From positions 323,594-387,593 of the forward strand of contig CBDHFQ010000026.1 in the NCBI GenBank assembly GCA_965262565.1: a DNA stretch of 64,000 bases. The letters are read 5' to 3'. Positions within the stretch are counted from its first letter, which is position 1. Each line of letters begins with the position of its first letter. The position numbers and the translations under genes were made by a program. This stretch comes from CBDHFQ01 sp965262565 (lineage in GTDB: Bacteria; Bacteroidota; Bacteroidia; J057). This document shows positions 45,627 to 54,189 of this stretch, in pieces. The notes beneath the pieces were generated by a model that was not told where the DNA came from, made no database searches, and worked only from the letters and a program-made list of their open reading frames with translations.

Positions 45627-46751
45627 TTGCAATTCAAAGATGTTATCGGTCAACCTAAGGCTAAAGAAAAGTTTCGAGATGCTAGTCAGCACAATAGGCT
45701 TCCTCACGCCCTATTGTTAACCGGCCCGGAAGGAGTAGGACAATTAGCCATCGCAAGAGCACTATCCCAATTTATCAATTGTCTGAATCCTCAACAGGGA
45801 GATAGCTGCGGAGAGTGTTCTCAGTGCAAAAAAAATCAAAAATGTATTCATCCGGATATAAAGTTTATTTATCCGATTATTTCCGCTAAAGAAAGTGGTA
45901 AGCAATTATTGGCAGAGGATTCTATGGATTCATTTAGGCCAATGATTGTTAAGAATCCATATGCGACTCTTGAAGACTGGAGTCAGCTATCAGGGGGCGA
46001 AAATAAGCAGCTCATCATTAATGTACATGAGATGCGTGCCCTCAAAAGAAATATTTTCCTTAAGGCGTTCGAAGCTAGTATCAAGGTCATTATTATCTGG
46101 TATGCGGAAAAAATGAATGTACAGGCCGCTAACGCATTTCTCAAATTATTAGAAGAGCCTCCAGACCAAACTATGCTTATCTTAACTTGTAGCGACTCTT
46201 CCAAATTATTGACGACCATTCGCTCCAGATGTCAGCAACTACGACTTGAGCGTTTGGATACTTCATCTATCGCCGCATTTATGAGAGAAAGTTATCAAAT
46301 GGACCATTCTCGATCTGAGGAGGTAGCATCCATTTCAAATGGAAGTATAGGTAATGCTCTACAATTTATAAGTGACTCCCGCCAAGAACTTAACCGGCAA
46401 TTTGTAGCGTGGATGAGGGTGGTTTACATTGGCAATTATGGGAAAATTGACCAACAAATTTCTTCTGTGTATCAGGAAAGTAAAGAATTTCAACTTTTAT
46501 TTCTCAATATCGCAATCCATAAACTTAGAAACTCTTTTCTTTTTAGAATGGGTGTTTCCTCCATTGCACCTATATCGGGTGAAGAAATGGAATTTCAATC
46601 CAAATTTTCCTCTATTGTCAATTACTCAAAAATTGAGAAAATGGTTAAAGAGCTAGAAGAAACAAAAAGATATATCGCAGGAAATGCTAATGCGAAGATG
46701 GTTTGGACAGGTTTATCAATTGCCTTACATCAAATTATTAGCTCCCATTAA
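45627..46751 (+). CDS. holB: DNA polymerase III delta' subunit
   Basis: The start is a TTG (45627-45629), since no in-frame ATG precedes MQFKDVIGQPKAKEKF and the family start is here. The protein has 374 residues. The P-loop region reads GPEGVGQLAIARAL and lacks the GKT/S of an ATPase, as in delta'. A zinc-type motif follows (CLNPQQGDSCGECSQCKKNQ, about 52-71). AANAFLKLLEEPP and CSDSSKLLTTIRSRCQ are the conserved clamp-loader SRC region. It is part of the clamp loader. It precedes the orphan protein at 46791 by 39 bases. Confidence 0.9.
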   Translation: MQFKDVIGQPKAKEKFRDASQHNRLPHALLLTGPEGVGQLAIARALSQFINCLNPQQGDSCGECSQCKKNQKCIHPDIKFIYPIISAKESGKQLLAEDSMDSFRPMIVKNPYATLEDWSQLSGGENKQLIINVHEMRALKRNIFLKAFEASIKVIIIWYAEKMNVQAANAFLKLLEEPPDQTMLILTCSDSSKLLTTIRSRCQQLRLERLDTSSIAAFMRESYQMDHSRSEEVASISNGSIGNALQFISDSRQELNRQFVAWMRVVYIGNYGKIDQQISSVYQESKEFQLLFLNIAIHKLRNSFLFRMGVSSIAPISGEEMEFQSKFSSIVNYSKIEKMVKELEETKRYIAGNANAKMVWTGLSIALHQIISSH

Positions 46752-46790
46752 TTCTTCTTTTAATTTGATTGATTATCCTTATTTTACCGC

Positions 46791-47798
46791 ATGACCAGAG
46801 CTTATGTTTATCCTTGGCTAATAACTTTGCTCGTAGCCGTCGCTGTATATCAACTCTCTTATTACGCTGAACATAAAACCCCTCCAGCTCCAGCATACGA
46901 ATTTTATGATACTACCACCGTATTTCTTCATACTAATAATATAGGACCCATTCCAGTCAATATTTTTGGAATGTATTATAATATAGTCGAAGGATCCAGA
47001 AAAGTGGTAGAATCCAGGCAAGAGGACCAGCAGTTAATAGCGATTGATTTTCATGTCAATAGTCCCCGACCAGCCTCAATTTTTGTGGATGAAGAGGAAA
47101 TTGAAATATTCTTGCTCCCAGATAGTAATTTACATATTTATGTAGGTCATCAAGCCAATTTCCTACATGCTAATACAATTCAATTTCACGGGGCTACTTC
47201 TGAAATTTGTAATTACTATTTATCAAAATCTACTACACTCGGAGAAAGAGGAATTCGGGCAAGAAGAAATACCGTCACCGCTGAAAAATTTTCTTTTTAT
47301 TCGCACTTGTTGGATACCCTGGCAAATAGAGAGTTGGGGTTCCTTTATGATTATCACGAATTCAAAAATCTTCCGAATTACTTTTTCACTTTCGAAGAAA
47401 GCGAAATTCTTTATCAAAAGGCCTATCTGAAACTGTTTAATTCTTTAAATTCTCCTCAAACAGGTATTTTTTTGGACGATGTTCCAATTAATAATGTTGG
47501 TGCGGTTTTTTCATACTATTACTATCTTTTTCTTCAGCTATACTTTCAACATACCTTTTCTTCGCGATCTATTCCTCAAGAATTAAGCATAAAAGATCCT
47601 ACCGAATTGGATGTAGCTAATATGCAACTGCAAGGGGAGATGCATGACGTTTTTTTTACTCGAATTATTTTTCAACATATAAGAAGAGAGGAATTTGAGA
47701 TAGCGAGAAAATTACTTGTCAAATACAACGAAGGTTTTAGCAAAAAAAAGTATGTCAGATTCTTGAAAGCTGCCATTTCCAAGCAGGAAAGAAGTTAG
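46791..47798 (+). CDS. Membrane-anchored TlpA-N-like protein lacking thioredoxin domain (tentative)
   Basis: The protein has 335 residues and one N-terminal helix (about 8-25). The region DDEEEIEIFLLPDSNLHIYVG-like (residues about 98-118) followed by ANTIQFHGATSEICNYYL resembles the beta-domain that precedes the thioredoxin domain in Bacteroidota TlpA-family proteins. It then has a helical part but no CxxC and no thioredoxin fold. The last cysteine is not in a redox motif. It may be a scaffold or a relic. Position between holB and PSP1 may be accidental. Confidence 0.55.
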   Translation: MTRAYVYPWLITLLVAVAVYQLSYYAEHKTPPAPAYEFYDTTTVFLHTNNIGPIPVNIFGMYYNIVEGSRKVVESRQEDQQLIAIDFHVNSPRPASIFVDEEEIEIFLLPDSNLHIYVGHQANFLHANTIQFHGATSEICNYYLSKSTTLGERGIRARRNTVTAEKFSFYSHLLDTLANRELGFLYDYHEFKNLPNYFFTFEESEILYQKAYLKLFNSLNSPQTGIFLDDVPINNVGAVFSYYYYLFLQLYFQHTFSSRSIPQELSIKDPTELDVANMQLQGEMHDVFFTRIIFQHIRREEFEIARKLLVKYNEGFSKKKYVRFLKAAISKQERS

Positions 47799-48188
47799 TA
47801 TTTTCCTTCTACTTTCTGCCAGTTCTTCTTTGTAAATATAGATTAATATGTATATTAGCATTTTGAGGGTGGTAAACCACAAAATAGTGGGATCTTGAAT
47901 TAATGATAATCAGGGTGAGGATGATGGAAAGAGAATATTAGATGATTATTCACTAATTAGTATAAGAGAGCTTAGGCTGATTAATATATAGATGTTTTTT
48001 GTTAGTCCTGATGAAATTTGATTTCGTCATTTATTAGTAAATATATTGTTGTCTATTTGTAAATAGCATTCTCATTACAATCATATTTTACTGATTCATT
48101 CCTACCCCTTTTTTCAAGATCTACCTTTATACAGTAAGCTCATAAGAGCGACTAAACATATACATAACTAATATATAAATTTAGTGTT
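47799..48188. other. Intergenic gap, nothing firmly supported
   Basis: This 390-base AT-rich stretch has no frame of note. A small palindrome (GTGG AAAC-type, 47869-47880) is present. It likely holds the promoter for the PSP1-gldH pair, but I see no exact consensus. Confidence 0.45.
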
Positions 48189-49568
48189 ATGGGTTGTGGA
48201 TCATGTAGTACAGGGGGATGTAGTTCCGGTTGTGGTAGAAATGGTGGATGTTCCTCAGGAGGTTGCAACAAACTAAATACATTCGATTGGTTGAGTAATA
48301 TGAACTCGCCGTCGCACACCTTAGTAGATAGTATTTTTGAAGTAAGGTTTAAAAATACACGTAAAGGTTTTTATAGAAATGTTCACTCTCTTCAATTGTA
48401 TACTGGAGATCCTGTAGTGGTGGAAAGTGATAGAGGATATGACATAGGGTTCTTATCCCTGAGTGGCCTTGGTGCTGAATTACAGATGAAGAAAAAGGGG
48501 ATTAATAAAGAGGAAAGTCTTATTCCTAAAATCTACCGTAAAGCTAATGAAAATGACCTTGAAATGCTTGGTAAGGTGAGGGAAAGAGAACAAGGTACGC
48601 GTACAAGAGCCAGAGAAATTATTAGCGAACTGAAACTGGATATGAAATTAAGTGATGTAGAATTTCAAGGAGATAATTCTAAGGCTATCTTCTATTACAT
48701 TGCTGATCATCGGGTAGATTTTAGAGAATTAATTAAGGTTCTGGCAAAAGAATTTAGAATCAGGGTGGAAATGAAGCAGATAGGGTTAAGGCATGAAGCT
48801 GGCCTTGTAGGGGGTATCGGATCTTGTGGAAGAGAATTATGTTGCTCTACCTGGCTAACTGAATTTAAAACGGTGAGTACCTCTGCTGCCAGATACCAAA
48901 ACCTATCCCTCAATCCTATGAAAATATCAGGGTTATGTGGTAGATTAAAGTGCTGCCTTAACTATGAATTAGACGCCTATCTTGATGCCTTGCAAGATTT
49001 TCCTACCATAGAAATGTTAGATACGAAAAAGGGAAAAGCCACTCTCCAAAAAACAGATATTTTTAAACGCAAAATGTGGTTTAGCTATAATGGAGAAACT
49101 AGTTGGTACCCTCTTGATATAGATAAGGTCGTGCAGATTTCGGAAATGAATGCTAAAAATCAAAAACCCGATAATCTGGGAGTCGAAGGAATTGATTTTA
49201 TTTCAACAGAAGAGGAATTAGATCGCAAAGTAGATTTTGTGGATGTGGTGGGCCAAACTAAAACTACCTCAAGTCCTGATAAATCTTCGTCGTCGTCTAA
49301 GAAGAGAAACAACAGAAAATTTTCAGGGAAACGAAAGGGAAACACCAGTAGAAATAAGAAAGCTCCAAATGGCCAACGGTCTTCTCCAAATCAATCGAGA
49401 AGGGGAGCAAATTCAAATGCCGAATCTCCTTCTACAAGATCTCAAAGTAGAGCACCACAAAAATCACGTAAACCTTCAAACAGGAAACCTTCTTCCAATC
49501 AGAGCAATGATCCTAAAAAATCAAATAAGCATTCTCAAAGGTCAAAAGGAAGAAATAAGACCGAATAG
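48189..49568 (+). CDS. PSP1-domain protein, RicT-like, with Cys-rich head and basic tail
   Basis: The protein has 459 residues. The first 26 hold six cysteines (MGCGSCSTGGCSSGCGRNGG then CSSGGC), a likely metal site. The PSP1 domain (about 50-260) contains VVVESDRGYDIGFL, FYYIADHRVDFRELIKVLAKEF, and IGSCGRELCCSTWL with ISGLCGRLKCCLNYE. These cysteines match the RicT group, which binds iron-sulfur in Bacillus. A tail of about 95 residues is rich in Ser/Arg/Lys/Asn with no predicted fold. It immediately precedes gldH. Confidence 0.85.
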   Translation: MGCGSCSTGGCSSGCGRNGGCSSGGCNKLNTFDWLSNMNSPSHTLVDSIFEVRFKNTRKGFYRNVHSLQLYTGDPVVVESDRGYDIGFLSLSGLGAELQMKKKGINKEESLIPKIYRKANENDLEMLGKVREREQGTRTRAREIISELKLDMKLSDVEFQGDNSKAIFYYIADHRVDFRELIKVLAKEFRIRVEMKQIGLRHEAGLVGGIGSCGRELCCSTWLTEFKTVSTSAARYQNLSLNPMKISGLCGRLKCCLNYELDAYLDALQDFPTIEMLDTKKGKATLQKTDIFKRKMWFSYNGETSWYPLDIDKVVQISEMNAKNQKPDNLGVEGIDFISTEEELDRKVDFVDVVGQTKTTSSPDKSSSSSKKRNNRKFSGKRKGNTSRNKKAPNGQRSSPNQSRRGANSNAESPSTRSQSRAPQKSRKPSNRKPSSNQSNDPKKSNKHSQRSKGRNKTE

Positions 49569-49597
49569 CATTGATTGATAGCTGAGAAAACATAGGT

Positions 49598-50053
49598 ATG
49601 AAATACACTTATTATTTTGTGTTTGTCATTAGTATTCTGGGTATTTCATGTAACAAAGAGGCATTTGTCGTGGAAAAATCCTTTCAAGATTCCTGCTGGG
49701 CTATGACAGATACGCTATCTTTTACTATAGAGGTTATAGAAAATAAGGATAATTATACTGTTAACTTTCAGGTCAGTTTGTTGGAAGAATATTTGTATCG
49801 AAATATTCATCTAAAATCTATTTGGCAATCTCCTTCCAACATCACTTTTGACAGCTTAATTACTGATTCCTTCATCGATAAGCAAGGAAATTGGCTGTAT
49901 CCTTCCGACTGGAATAATCAATATACTTTTTTTCTATCTGATTCCCTCAAACTAAGCTTGAAGGAAAGTGGTACCTACAAATTTATGGTCATCCAGTATA
50001 TGAGAGATGATACCCTATGTAATATCTCTCATATTGGAATAAATTATTTTTAA
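49598..50053 (+). CDS. gldH: Gliding-motility lipoprotein GldH-like
   Basis: The protein has 151 residues. The lipobox is ISILGISC with the lipidated Cys18. The mature part has SFTIEVIENKDNYTVNFQVSL, YRNIHLKS, DKQGNWLYPSDWNNQYTF and GTYKFMVIQYMRDDTLCNISHIGINYF. The combination of W..D, YRN, G.WL and QxMRxDxLxxIxxIGxxxE/Y is characteristic of GldH, a gliding-motility lipoprotein linked with T9SS. It starts 29 bases after the PSP1 gene, an arrangement known in Bacteroidota. Confidence 0.85.
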   Translation: MKYTYYFVFVISILGISCNKEAFVVEKSFQDSCWAMTDTLSFTIEVIENKDNYTVNFQVSLLEEYLYRNIHLKSIWQSPSNITFDSLITDSFIDKQGNWLYPSDWNNQYTFFLSDSLKLSLKESGTYKFMVIQYMRDDTLCNISHIGINYF

Positions 50054-50261
50054 CATATCATTTCTCCTTTTCGTATGCTAAAGTATGAGAGGTTACTTCA
50101 GTTTAAGCGCCTAATAGTTAGGATTTAACAACTGAAAATGGTACCTTTTTTGCATAATTTCGGGATAAACAATATTCTTATATATAAAATTTTTCTAAAG
50201 ATTATTAGCTATTTACAGATTCATGATTGTAAATATTAATAGATCCGCAAAAAATTATTTT

Positions 50262-51125
50262 ATGAATTATAGCAAAATAATTTTATTCATTTTTTCCTTA
50301 TCGCTCTTTTATATCCAGGGTATTTCACAAAATCTCTATAACTATGGATATTACACCGTTCAAAAAGGAGATTATCTCGGTAAGATCAGTAAGATTCACG
50401 GTGTTAGTGTAGAGAGTCTCAGAGAGTGGAACGGATTAGAGGGTAACTATCTTAAAGAAGGCCAAAAGTTGAGAGTTACTCCTCCAAGTAATATGGTTCA
50501 AATGAGAAGAGATGTGGTGGTTAATCCCAATTTATATACCAACAGATCTGTAATCGAAACACCAATGATGGTTCAATCGACGCCAAATATACCCGTCGCC
50601 CGATCTACGAGTTTTGTGGGAAATAGCAGTAATGATTGGATTGCTCATAAAATTCAACCTGGTGAAAACCTTCAAATTCTATCGAGTAGATATGGCGTTT
50701 CTGTTGAAGATTTAATTCGTTACAATAATCTGAAAAGTAGTCTTATAAAAGCAGGGGATATCCTACTTATTATGCCATTCAATATGTTCCAGTCGGGCAC
50801 TCCAAGTAGCGGTGTATCTTTTATAAATGCCCCAACGACCTCAACTGCTACTTCCAGATCAATCATTCCTGTCGTCATGGAATCCACTCGAAGCGTTGCT
50901 GTGCCTAGTACTAGTATAACAACTTCTTCTCCTATCACAAATACAAACTCTTTTGCTCCTATGACAGGTGATATGAGAGTCATTCAATATACAGTTACGA
51001 AAGGAGACAATCTATACACCATTTCTCAAAGATTCCGAACAAACAAAAATGACATCAGAATCCTTAATCAATTGCCTTCCGAAAAAATAGTAATTGGTCA
51101 AAATTTATGGATTCCTGTTAAATAA
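50262..51125 (+). CDS. Exported protein with three LysM domains
   Basis: I chose the ATG at 50262 (MNYSKIILFIFSLSLFYIQ) because it opens a signal peptide ending GISQ; an earlier in-frame ATG lies 13 codons upstream. The 287-residue product has LysM domains at about 27-70, 130-175 and 240-285 (YYTVQKGDYLGKISKIHG, AHKIQPGENLQILSSRYG, QYTVTKGDNLYTISQRFR). Ser/Thr/Pro-rich linkers lie between. No enzymatic domain is attached. It probably binds peptidoglycan and may bridge the wall and outer membrane. Confidence 0.85.
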   Translation: MNYSKIILFIFSLSLFYIQGISQNLYNYGYYTVQKGDYLGKISKIHGVSVESLREWNGLEGNYLKEGQKLRVTPPSNMVQMRRDVVVNPNLYTNRSVIETPMMVQSTPNIPVARSTSFVGNSSNDWIAHKIQPGENLQILSSRYGVSVEDLIRYNNLKSSLIKAGDILLIMPFNMFQSGTPSSGVSFINAPTTSTATSRSIIPVVMESTRSVAVPSTSITTSSPITNTNSFAPMTGDMRVIQYTVTKGDNLYTISQRFRTNKNDIRILNQLPSEKIVIGQNLWIPVK

Positions 51126-51344
51126 TTACTCCAAATTTAGCCGACAAAAGTTTACTTCAATTACTATTGAGTATTTCAATCGTCGAAGCAACCTTCATTC
51201 AACTATATAAATCCAGGATGATAATAGAGCCTTCGGGTGAAGAAATTCGCACGAATATATCATCAAAGAAAATTTGACCTTCTGCTATGTAGAATTACTT
51301 CTTAAGGTAGAAGCGTTTTATTAAACTATATAAGGTCTAAATCT

Positions 51345-51378
51345 AATAGGGCTGTCTCAAAAATGAGACAGCCCTATT
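51345..51378. terminator. 15-bp perfect hairpin between LysM and TonB-receptor genes
   Basis: Arms 51345-51359 and 51364-51378 pair perfectly with loop AAAA. It lies between convergent genes, so it may terminate both. The core GGGCTGTCTCA resembles the hairpin at 8842-8873. Confidence 0.6.
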
Positions 51379-51406
51379 ATCATGTAATAATTGATTTACC
51401 GTATTT

Positions 51407-54172
51407 CTAGAAAAGGAAATCGTCAAAGGTAATACTAAGATAGTATTGTCCCCCTATGGAAGGTCCACCATAAATGGTGTTATAAGGATTATTAAATATA
51501 TTTGAGGCTCCAAGTTTAACTAAAGATTTGATGGGCTTAAAATGATAATGAACGGCAGCATCAATAGTGCTGTAAGCATCTATATCTCCTATCCCAAAAG
51601 CAGTTTCCCATACATATGAGCTGGAATATCTAAATCTCGTGCTAAATCCGAGATCTTTCCAAATATTTGCATGAGACAGATAAATGTTAAGGATGTGATT
51701 GGGTGTATTAAATCCAGGGATGATGGTAGGATCATTGCTAATCTCTTCATCTACATTAAAATCTGCGTATGCGTAATTGATTCCATAACGATATCCTTTT
51801 TTACCCATATAATCCAGACTCGCAACGGCACCATAGCCAACCACTTTTCCTGGAAGATTTTGGGTGAACATAAAAGATCTTTCGGAAGGCATATGAAAGG
51901 CTGACTTAATCCCTATAAAATCTCTAAAGTTATTATAATATCCGTGCACGTCTGCAGAGAGCCTGCCCTCTAATGCCTGAGATTTATACCCTAATTCAAA
52001 GGCCGTAAGTTGCTCCTGTCTCAAAGGCTGAATATTGGCACTCATCAACATTTCCTCATTACCAGTTTCACTAAATCTTCTGAAAGACATCATGGTAACG
52101 GCTTCATTCATTAGTTGAGGACCTGTTAATACACTGCCATCTCCTAAATCAAGACTCCAGTATTTGATACTTTCCCATTGTCCTCCAATCATAGTAGACA
52201 TTCTTCCATTACCCATCATTCTTCTATTATGGAAACCTTCAGTAGCTGATGGATTCCTAAAGGCGCTTTGTACCGAAAACCTAATATGATGCTTAGATTC
52301 ATCTCCTAAACTCAACACAGTAGCCATTCTTGGAGAGAACCTCGTTTCAAAATAGCTATGACCATCCATTCTAATAGTTCCTTTCAGTAATAACTTATCT
52401 CTAAATAATAGTTTTGTAGCCTGAGAGTATAAGCCATATTGTGAGAAGGTGATTTTTCCATTGTAAGGCCCCACTTGATCATTATAAACCGTTCCTTCCG
52501 AACGCAACTGATAATTTCTATAAGATCCACCTACTTGAATAGAAGCGAACTTTATATCATCACTTAAATCATACGAACCTTCCATATGATAAAACCCGGA
52601 GCGATCTATCATTTTGGGTCCTGGATTATTTACTGCTCTTTCAAAAGCATCTCTGAATTCCATTGAATTTGTTCCTGGTACATCCTGGTCGGCAAACATG
52701 CGAGCTTTCATATGACTTTCTGCTGGTATATCTGGCACTTCCCCTCTAAATGCTCTGGCATAATCTGCGGCCCATTCAGCGTCGGGTTTTAACATCCGCT
52801 GAGTCATAGTTGCCGCCATCATGATATTATAGGCCGTTCCTGTATTATGTCTGGTGTAGTAGGTCCTTACATTAAACTTTTTACCGCTCAACTCCAGGCG
52901 ATGGTTATTGAACGTAGAGTTCAGGGTAGGATAAAACATAATATAATACCGTTGAAATCCATCGAATCTGGCGTATCTACCATCATATATCAGCTCAAGA
53001 TTTTTACTCAATTTGTAATGAGCAGCCAGGTTAAGCTTAATGTTATTGATCTCAGGATTGTACAACTGATCTTCTCTATAACCAGTTCGATTGACCATCA
53101 TGATATTGCCATCATTCCTGAGGTCAATAGGAATGCTCAATTCATCACCATAAACATTTACCGCATCAAAAGAAGGGTGGTTCATAGGCCGACTCAATAA
53201 TTCCTCACTATCCAACACATTCATTCCTGTAACAGAATGTGTAGTATCAAAACCAAAGAAATCGGTTGCTTTTAAATAACTACCCGTAAATTTTATAGCA
53301 AACTTATCGTTTATCTTTTTGGCGATTCTGAAACCCATATCATAAAATGGCTCCCCTCCCCGTATAGGTTGAGTATTCACTCCTGCCTTAACATATCCGC
53401 TTATCCCTTCATAGTCAAACGGGCTTTTGGTAAACATGGCTAATGCTCCATTAAACAAATTAGGGCCATATAAAGCTGATCCAGGACCTGGCATAATCTC
53501 CACCAAACGGACATCCAATTCAGAATTTCCTAAAGGATTTGCCAGAGGAAAACACGGACAAGGAAGATTACTATCGGTCCCGTCAATTAGTTGAACAAAA
53601 CGCAAATTTGTTCCATCGGTAAAACCGCGCGGATTGAGAACAGATAGACTCATACTGGCCTGGTAAGAAGCCATTCCCGGCTTACATGAAATACAAGAAG
53701 TCAAATCGACTCCGGGATTCATTTGTAGTTCGACTAATCCAATATTATGAATAGTCACCGGAGACATGGATTTTAGTTCTTTGCTTTTTGAAGGAATAGT
53801 AACCTCATCTAACGTTTTATACGCCACTGCTTCTACTCCAACATTTAAATCTGCTTTAATTCCTAAAGCAACATCCAAATCTTTAACAGCATCATTAATT
53901 ATTTGTGTTTTAATCTCATACAAGGGACTTTGGAAATATACTGAATATGGAGGCTCTACAGAGGCTAAAAGACGATAGTTACCATATGAGTCAGTAAATG
54001 TACCAATCTGCTTTTCATCTTTAACCACAGTAACTATCACTCCTTCTAAGTTTTCACCAGTTGAAGCATCGATAACGGTTCCTTGTATAATGGATTGACT
54101 GAATAGATATGATGAATAAAAAATCATCAGCACAAATGCCAACAAGTGATTTGCATAGTTGAATTGTCTCAT
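51407..54172 (-). CDS. TonB-dependent outer-membrane receptor with cysteine-bearing plug
   Basis: The protein has 921 residues with a signal peptide ending LFSQ (about residue 26). A carboxypeptidase-regulatory-like domain follows (about 28-110; GTVIDASTGENLEGVIVTV), then the plug (about 125-255) with VEIMPGPGSALYGPNLFNGALAM. A 22-stranded-type barrel fills the rest, ending with the aromatic FDDFLF. The plug has CISC (160-163) and CPC (205-207), unusual because such receptors rarely keep paired cysteines. The ligand is unknown. A dedicated TonB gene lies 17 bases upstream. Confidence 0.9.
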   Translation of the reverse strand: MRQFNYANHLLAFVLMIFYSSYLFSQSIIQGTVIDASTGENLEGVIVTVVKDEKQIGTFTDSYGNYRLLASVEPPYSVYFQSPLYEIKTQIINDAVKDLDVALGIKADLNVGVEAVAYKTLDEVTIPSKSKELKSMSPVTIHNIGLVELQMNPGVDLTSCISCKPGMASYQASMSLSVLNPRGFTDGTNLRFVQLIDGTDSNLPCPCFPLANPLGNSELDVRLVEIMPGPGSALYGPNLFNGALAMFTKSPFDYEGISGYVKAGVNTQPIRGGEPFYDMGFRIAKKINDKFAIKFTGSYLKATDFFGFDTTHSVTGMNVLDSEELLSRPMNHPSFDAVNVYGDELSIPIDLRNDGNIMMVNRTGYREDQLYNPEINNIKLNLAAHYKLSKNLELIYDGRYARFDGFQRYYIMFYPTLNSTFNNHRLELSGKKFNVRTYYTRHNTGTAYNIMMAATMTQRMLKPDAEWAADYARAFRGEVPDIPAESHMKARMFADQDVPGTNSMEFRDAFERAVNNPGPKMIDRSGFYHMEGSYDLSDDIKFASIQVGGSYRNYQLRSEGTVYNDQVGPYNGKITFSQYGLYSQATKLLFRDKLLLKGTIRMDGHSYFETRFSPRMATVLSLGDESKHHIRFSVQSAFRNPSATEGFHNRRMMGNGRMSTMIGGQWESIKYWSLDLGDGSVLTGPQLMNEAVTMMSFRRFSETGNEEMLMSANIQPLRQEQLTAFELGYKSQALEGRLSADVHGYYNNFRDFIGIKSAFHMPSERSFMFTQNLPGKVVGYGAVASLDYMGKKGYRYGINYAYADFNVDEEISNDPTIIPGFNTPNHILNIYLSHANIWKDLGFSTRFRYSSSYVWETAFGIGDIDAYSTIDAAVHYHFKPIKSLVKLGASNIFNNPYNTIYGGPSIGGQYYLSITFDDFLF

Positions 54173-54189
54173 TAGTTCCTAAACGTTAT

